From Micropterus salmoides (Eukaryota > Chordata > Actinopteri > Centrarchiformes > Centrarchidae): a stretch of 64,000 bases of DNA. The notes under the pieces are model-generated. The model was not told where the DNA came from, made no database searches, and worked only from the letters and a program-made list of their open reading frames with translations. The position numbers and the translations under genes are program-made. Below, piece by piece: positions 58,441-64,000 of the stretch. The DNA lies in assembly GCF_014851395.1 (NCBI RefSeq), contig NW_024041039.1, forward strand, positions 9,167,177-9,231,176, in the 5' to 3' direction. How positions within the stretch are numbered: the stretch's first letter is position 1; each line of letters starts with the position of its first letter.

Positions 58441-60341
58441 ACTTTATCTCTAGCCTACTGGGCATACTTTTCAGACTTGTGGTTTTGCTTAGGAGAAATC
58501 CAAATTTTGAGGGACCTGCTGTGTGTAGTTATGGTTGCAAAGCTACGATTGGACATCCGCTGTTTGAGAGAGGGGTTTGGCAAACGGTCAGTTGCCTATG
58601 ATGTATCAGTTAACAAATCTGTCTTTGCCTTAAAATAAAACTGCCTCTCCCTTGTTTTTTTGCATGATCCTCCTCTGCATTGTGTTTTTTTCAAAGAAAC
58701 TTTAAATATGCAGACATGACTGCTCAGTTCTTCACACCTTCAATACCTGTATCTATTGCCCAACAGAGAAAAAAGACCCATTTTCAGAGCTGTATTCATC
58801 CCACAGTTCAGTCGTCCTGCTTGGATCTCACGTAGGTTTTTGGGGTCTGCCCCTCCATCGATAAGGGATAAAGTCTCCTTTGTGTGTTGCACTGAGTCTA
58901 TTAACTCTTCTTACCATAGACTCCCTTTGCAGTCCGAGAGGCATCAAGCCATCTGTGCAAAGAACTACACAGACTGCAAGAGCTTTACGGCACACAGCTC
59001 TGCTAGATAGGAATCTCTATGGGACACTGTGGTGATATTGTCAAGATAAGAATAGAAGCGGCTGGTGTTTTTGTTACTGAGCTTTGGCTTAAAAAAGTTG
59101 TGGTTTTATAACTCTTTGAAGGCTGAAGTTACTATAATTTTGGGGCGTGGATGGTTATACTGGGTCCAAAATTACACTGTGAGGCAAACTTGCTTTCTTA
59201 AGAAGTTCATTTTGTTTTGAGTTTAAAAAGTAGAATTTAAATTTCTAGTAATTAATAGTTAATGAGGACTGTTAATTTGTAGTTTTGAAGAAAAGATTTT
59301 TATGTCCAATGTTATGTGCTATGTATCTGTGCATGGAAAGTACAGTATGGTTAAAGATTGTGTTTATGGCAAATGAACAACAAGTCCTCCAGATTAAATG
59401 TCAAAATATGTTGTTTGTCCGGCGGCATACTTGGGTCTCCTGCATGTCAGACTACACACCCATCCACCACCACGACATACACACCTTTACTTTTTGCCTT
59501 GCTACATATAGTGCAAACTATTTCCTGTGTTTGCAATAAACTTTGGCATTGGACGCAAATCATGTGTAGAATCGTCCAATATGGACACAACCCCAAGGGA
59601 TATTGGACTATTTATATAGTGCATTTGCAGTTCAAGGCTTTTTGTAACCCTCAGAAACTACTAAACCAAATCTATAAAGGTGCTGCCTAAAGATCACTTG
59701 TACATTCACCTCCAGTTACTGTTCCTTACGCAAACATTCTCACATGATCACCATCTGCTATTATGGTTCTTTGTAGCAGTACAAGCACCTTGGGTGACAA
59801 AAGCCCAAAGTCACTCTGCTGACTTCCTGACATCTCAGTGCAATGCAGCATCTTTTGCAACCTCACATGAACTCATGTTTATGGATTCAGTACCATCTGT
59901 GCCCTTCACAGTGACCTGAATGCATTTTCCTGATGCAGTATTGGTAAATTAGGCCTTCAGGGAGAAACTGGGAATGATGCCTCATATTTATGATTATTAT
60001 TTCTAAACTCAATATGCTCCAGAATTAATGACAGTAAACACATTGTTGATATGTTTTTTCTTTGGTTATTAAAGTGTAATTTCAGTTGCAAGAGTGATAT
60101 GTATCCTGAGGAAGAAGTGGGAAAGTGAGGAGAGAATATAAAACAAAGCCTTTACAAACATGGCCTGAAGGAAAAATGCAGTTACACAGGTCATATGGGC
60201 ATTTTGCACTAGGCTGCCTGTCTGACCTTAATTCAAGGAGAATGTACGAACTATTTACAGCTTGTTGTGTGTATTGGTTAAGAAAACTTGGCAAACTTCA
60301 GCAATTGGGTTGGCAATTTTAATTTCTAGATAAAATCATTC

Positions 60342-60660
60342 AGGGGTGGTGTGGTGGTGCAGTGGTTAGCACTGTCGCCTCACAGCAAGCAGTTCATGGG
60401 TTCAAACCCTGGTTGCCCTGGCCTTTCTGTGTAGAGTTTGCATGTTGCTTCCTCCCACCATCCAAAGACATGCAGGCTAGGTTAATTGATGTCTCTATTG
60501 CCCTTAGGTGTGAGTGGTTGTCTGTCTATGTGTGGTCCTGTGATGGACTGGCGACCTGTCCAGGCTGTACCCTGCCTTTCGCCCAATGTCAGCTGGGATA
60601 GGCTCCAGCCCCTTGCGACCCTGTACACAGGATAAGCAGTTGACAATGGATGGATAAAAT
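60342..60660 (+). repeat. tRNA-like dispersed repeat, full-length copy
   Basis: The head 'ggtggtgcagtggttagcac' with 'gggttcaaaccctggttg' looks like tRNA A- and B-box sequence. The body is 'tgtgtagagtttgcatgttg', 'ccaaagacatgcaggctagg', 'gactggcgacctgtccaggc' and 'cagctgggataggctccagc', ending in a TGGATGGA tail. A reverse partial copy lies at 63300-63425. Confidence 0.85.
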
Positions 60661-62145
60661 TATTCAGACTTTCCTTTGAGTCTGAATAGGAGACTTTTTA
60701 TTGCAAGTTTTTAAACTTTCCACTTCAATGCTCTCATGCAAATTGGATAAAGAGAAAACCAGAGATGATAGAGTTTAGGTTCACATTCATTTGTTTGTTC
60801 TTTTGGAGAACGCCCAAACACAATTTTTAATGCTGTAAACTGTCAAGACATGCTGCGTTACTGACATCAGGGAATGATTGATCGAGTGAAACCACTGTGT
60901 TTGTTCATCTTTCTGCATGGTGAGTTTAAATATTGCAGTTCTGTGAAGGGAATCAGCACAAGAGGAATGCCATAATGATGTGTTTCTTAGCTACTGATTT
61001 GGATTGGCTCTTTGCCTGTCAATGTCATGTTGTCAGTGAAAATACAAAGGCCAAAGCAGCTGAAACTGCAACTGAAATACATTTAAGTACTCTCTTGCAT
61101 GCTGGATGGTTATTTCTCTCTGCCTGCTTGCTGCACACAGCCTTCCTATAAGAGGGGCCAGGGTCAGAGTTATTGTGAATTTCCACAAAAAACAAGCAAT
61201 CGACAATGCACTGCTGCATCGCTAATGGAGAGCGACATTAACAAAAGTGCAATCATAATTTTATTGTATGTGTGGGCTGCCTGAAGAGACATGTGAGCAG
61301 GGAAAGGCCTCCATGTGCGGCATCACTTTCCGCACCTCACGTGCAAACTGCCCCAACTCTGCAGGGAATCTGCGCTGCAATTTATAGCCTAATGATTTCT
61401 TATTCTAAGTGGGATGGGGATTTGCTACTAAACCCAGCTCTCCTGTTGCACGGGGACTCACATTGCGTTCTCCTAACCCAAAGGAACCGGGTAGATTGGG
61501 CACGGAATGTAGAATATTGATTCTTTCAAGTATCTTTAAACATGCAATCAGTCAAATGCAGTGTTTCTGAGGTCCTGTGGGATAAAGCATAAGAATTATT
61601 TGACATGTAGTTTGAAATTAGTTGAGCCACGTAGAAATCAATGTGTCTGTAGGGATAATTCATTTGAATAATATAGCTGTTTAGTTCAACAAGCCTTCAG
61701 AGTAGAGTGAAGAGCCCTTTTCTATTGACCAAATCCACCTTTCCTCTTCTCCTCCAAGGACTGACTCTGATATAATAATCTGACTAACCCAGAAATGTCA
61801 AGAAAAATGAAGAGTTATGGCGTTGGGCAATGGATAGATGGATAGCGTAATGTTATCACTCTTATCTTCTCTTATCTTTATGTGATTTTAACCAGCACCT
61901 GCAACATTTCCAACAATACAGTTGCATTGTGCTTGACAAGCCTATACATTCAATTCTTCTCCCAACCCCCACTCAGCATCCAGCAGGGACTCCCCACTAA
62001 TGGAATCAGCTCTTGTTACTGCAGTCTTTGTTACTGGCCTGAGGACTCCTTTGTTTACCTCTGATTTAGGGAAAACAGAACAGGTGCAGAAAAAGGATCA
62101 CAAGACTTTTTGATGTTACAGCCAATGCTAGTGTTTATTTTTCAT

Positions 62146-62159
62146 GGGGGGGGGGGGGG
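62146..62159 (+). repeat. poly-G tract, 14 bases
   Basis: Uninterrupted G run in intergenic DNA. Confidence 0.95.
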
Positions 62160-63299
62160 ATGCCAGGTGTTTACCTATGTGCTGCTTTTATAGTTTTAAA
62201 AAGAGTTAGAAAAGGACAAGAAATTCATTCTAGTCCAATAAAAGTTTGATAGTGACATCCATCAGAGGACATAAAGCATGTGACGTCCTTTGGGAGTTAT
62301 AAAAAATGCAGGAATAGCCCTCTTGCTATAGCCTGAAGCAGAGATTTAAACCCGTTAAACACCTTTATCAAATATGAAGAGCCATTAACAGCAGTTGGTG
62401 AAATATGATTTTCCTTCTGTCTCCACACTGTAAAACCTCAGGGACTAGAACTCATAAAGCTACTGTAGTGATGTGCCAAATCTCAGAGTGATGGAGGACG
62501 CAGTTTTACTGTTTCAGGAGAGTTACTGAACACATAATGTAATATAAAGTCTAAATTGTCTTGTGTTACCCGGTATTATCGGGTAAGTTTGCTAGATTTT
62601 ACTTTTAAAGGAAAATTCAACTCTTCTTGGGTCATAGTTGTGGCTGCTCACGACAACATAGCTCAAGACACTGGTGGTGTTTCTGTGGTCACTGCTGAAC
62701 CAAAGCTGACAGAAGAGTAAATTAAGTGTGTCCACAGATTCTAAAAGTATTGCAACATATTCACGGCTCTAAACAACATTGCTATGTGGGAGACTTTGTT
62801 TCACTGCCCCAATGTCAACCAGAAGAAAGACTAAAAGTCAGACTGAACAAAACTGTTCTTCACACAAATTACCATCCCTACGAACAATTTAAAACATGCT
62901 TTTCAGGACATTTTTGTAATTCCTGTAACCTTGAAGTTGAAATATGAAATGTAATAAATATCTATTATTACTGCAGATGAAAAGAATAGCTTGGTTAGCC
63001 ATTTGGTTTCCTTTAAGATCTCCAGTTAGATAAAATAGCTAATACAGTCTGCTTTCATTTGGACATAGATACAAGTAGTCCGTTTATTTGGAATCTTTTT
63101 TCTCCGAATTACCTTATCGCGCTTTACGAGTCTCTACAAAAGAGACAGATTATACTTTTACTATAAATTTGTAAATTTGTCAAGTATCAACAATTTTGTT
63201 GTGACATCTATGTGGTCAGGTTTTATGCCAAGTGCTCAAAATATTTTAGAAAAGTTATATTACAATGATACTTTCAATTTAATTCATAATGGAGAAAAA

Positions 63300-63425
63300 T
63301 AGTCCATCCATCCATCCATTCGCAACTGCTTATCCTGCGTACAGGGGCTGGAACCAATTCCAGCTGACATCGGGCGAAAAGCAGGGTACACCCTGGACAG
63401 ATTGCCAGTCCATCGCAGGGCGGAG
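63300..63425 (-). repeat. partial reverse copy of the 60342-60660 repeat
   Basis: On the minus strand: 'tggcaatctgtccagggtgt', 'accctgcttttcgcccgatg', 'tcagctggaattggttccag' and a GGATGGATGGA tail. This is the 3' half of the same element, truncated at its 5' side. Confidence 0.82.
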
Positions 63426-64000
63426 AACAATGATGTGAGATGAAAAAGAAAAGGGGAAGTTGTCATAAATACACATCTGAATGTTTTGACCATCATTTTT
63501 CTAAGTTTGAGAAAATATTTGCACATTTCCTATGATATCAGGCTTCTAACACACTGTATCGTTTGCCCCATTTTCTTTCCATCTTTCCTTAAATTTCTCT
63601 CCATGTCACAGCTATCCACACCCAGGTCTCCCAATAAATCTCTCCCTTCTGTCATTAAAACTTGACCTCCCACAGGCCTGAGATGAGGACAGAGAGGTTG
63701 GCTTGGTGACCATTGATCTACTGGTTTGCTCGTTGATGCCTCCCCCATTTCAGCAGCATCCCCCAGGGAGCAATAAGAGACTTAGTGGAGAACACCAGCT
63801 CCGACAGCAAAGGACATTAGAAAGCCAACACTCACGTCTTGGCATTGGCCTTGCTGGATAAATCACACTGAATGTTCTTGGAAAGCAGTATGACTTGTTG
63901 GAAGCATGAATCACGTGGCTTATGTAAATGCACACACAAAAGCCACTTTGAGTGCATGAAGAGAAATAAAAATACATTGAACTTCTTGATGACTTAAAGG

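Larger units (their letters stand above)
55201..64000. other. intergenic region upstream of trim9, no gene seen
   Basis: About 8.8 kb. No frame shows both family-like sequence and splice sites. Listed repeats account for parts of 56840-57110, 57765-57844, 58360-58440, 60342-60660, 62146-62159 and 63300-63425. The rest, including 59040-60340, 60660-62140 and 62160-63300, holds nothing I can name. Distal trim9 control elements may lie here, but I cannot see them. Confidence 0.6.

Noticed and set aside
58386..58601. 71-codon frame starting MQPVELPPAD
   Set aside because: Its beginning falls in a dispersed teleost repeat and nothing downstream resembles a known protein.
59040..59560. Possible LTR-like sequence ending near 'gcaataaactttggcattgg'
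   Set aside because: No matching second LTR, no TG...CA ends with target duplication and no retroviral frames nearby.
1..64000. CRISPR arrays, phage, restriction or toxin-antitoxin systems
   Set aside because: The window is vertebrate nuclear DNA; no regular spacer-repeat array or bacterial-type gene organisation exists.

Overview
This is a vertebrate genomic window, almost certainly from a teleost (ray-finned) fish. Two intron-split protein genes lie on the minus strand. The surrounding DNA carries several repeat families I recognise as typical of teleost genomes, although I could not search a repeat library. There are no bacterial operons, CRISPR arrays or rRNA genes, and I found no intact tRNA.

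Layout. (1) Positions 152-8779, minus strand: the 5' sixteen coding exons of liver-type glycogen phosphorylase (pygl), from the start codon to residue 654. The last ~190 residues, including the exon for the pyridoxal-phosphate lysine, lie beyond the left edge. (2) Positions 8780-14069: the spacer holding pygl 5' flank, probable trim9 3' UTR, a Tc1-like transposase scrap, a deleted LINE and a MITE-like repeat. (3) Positions 14070-54936, minus strand: complete coding sequence of trim9, a neuronal RING-type TRIM E3 ligase, in ten exons (2151 nt, 716 residues plus stop). Every splice junction keeps phase and GT-AG boundaries. Intron 3 (12.0 kb) and intron 1 (15.4 kb) hold most of the transposable-element debris. 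(4) Positions 54937-64000: trim9 5' flank and about 9 kb of apparently gene-free DNA with microsatellites, an 84-bp tandem duplication and two inverted copies of a tRNA-like dispersed repeat.

The two genes do not form a pathway. Pygl releases glucose-1-phosphate from glycogen. Trim9 is a ubiquitin ligase of neurons. They are neighbours in the same order and strand in mammals (PYGL-TRIM9 on human 14q22), so the window is a conserved synteny block.

I found no previously undescribed biological system. The most interesting points are: a nested DNA-transposon composite of 2.1 kb with matching flanks; retroposon tails lying next to two trim9 splice donors; a two-residue shortening of the nucleotide-site lid loop in pygl; a DSGxxS motif in the TRIM9 RING insert; and four copies of one MITE-like family in and beside trim9.
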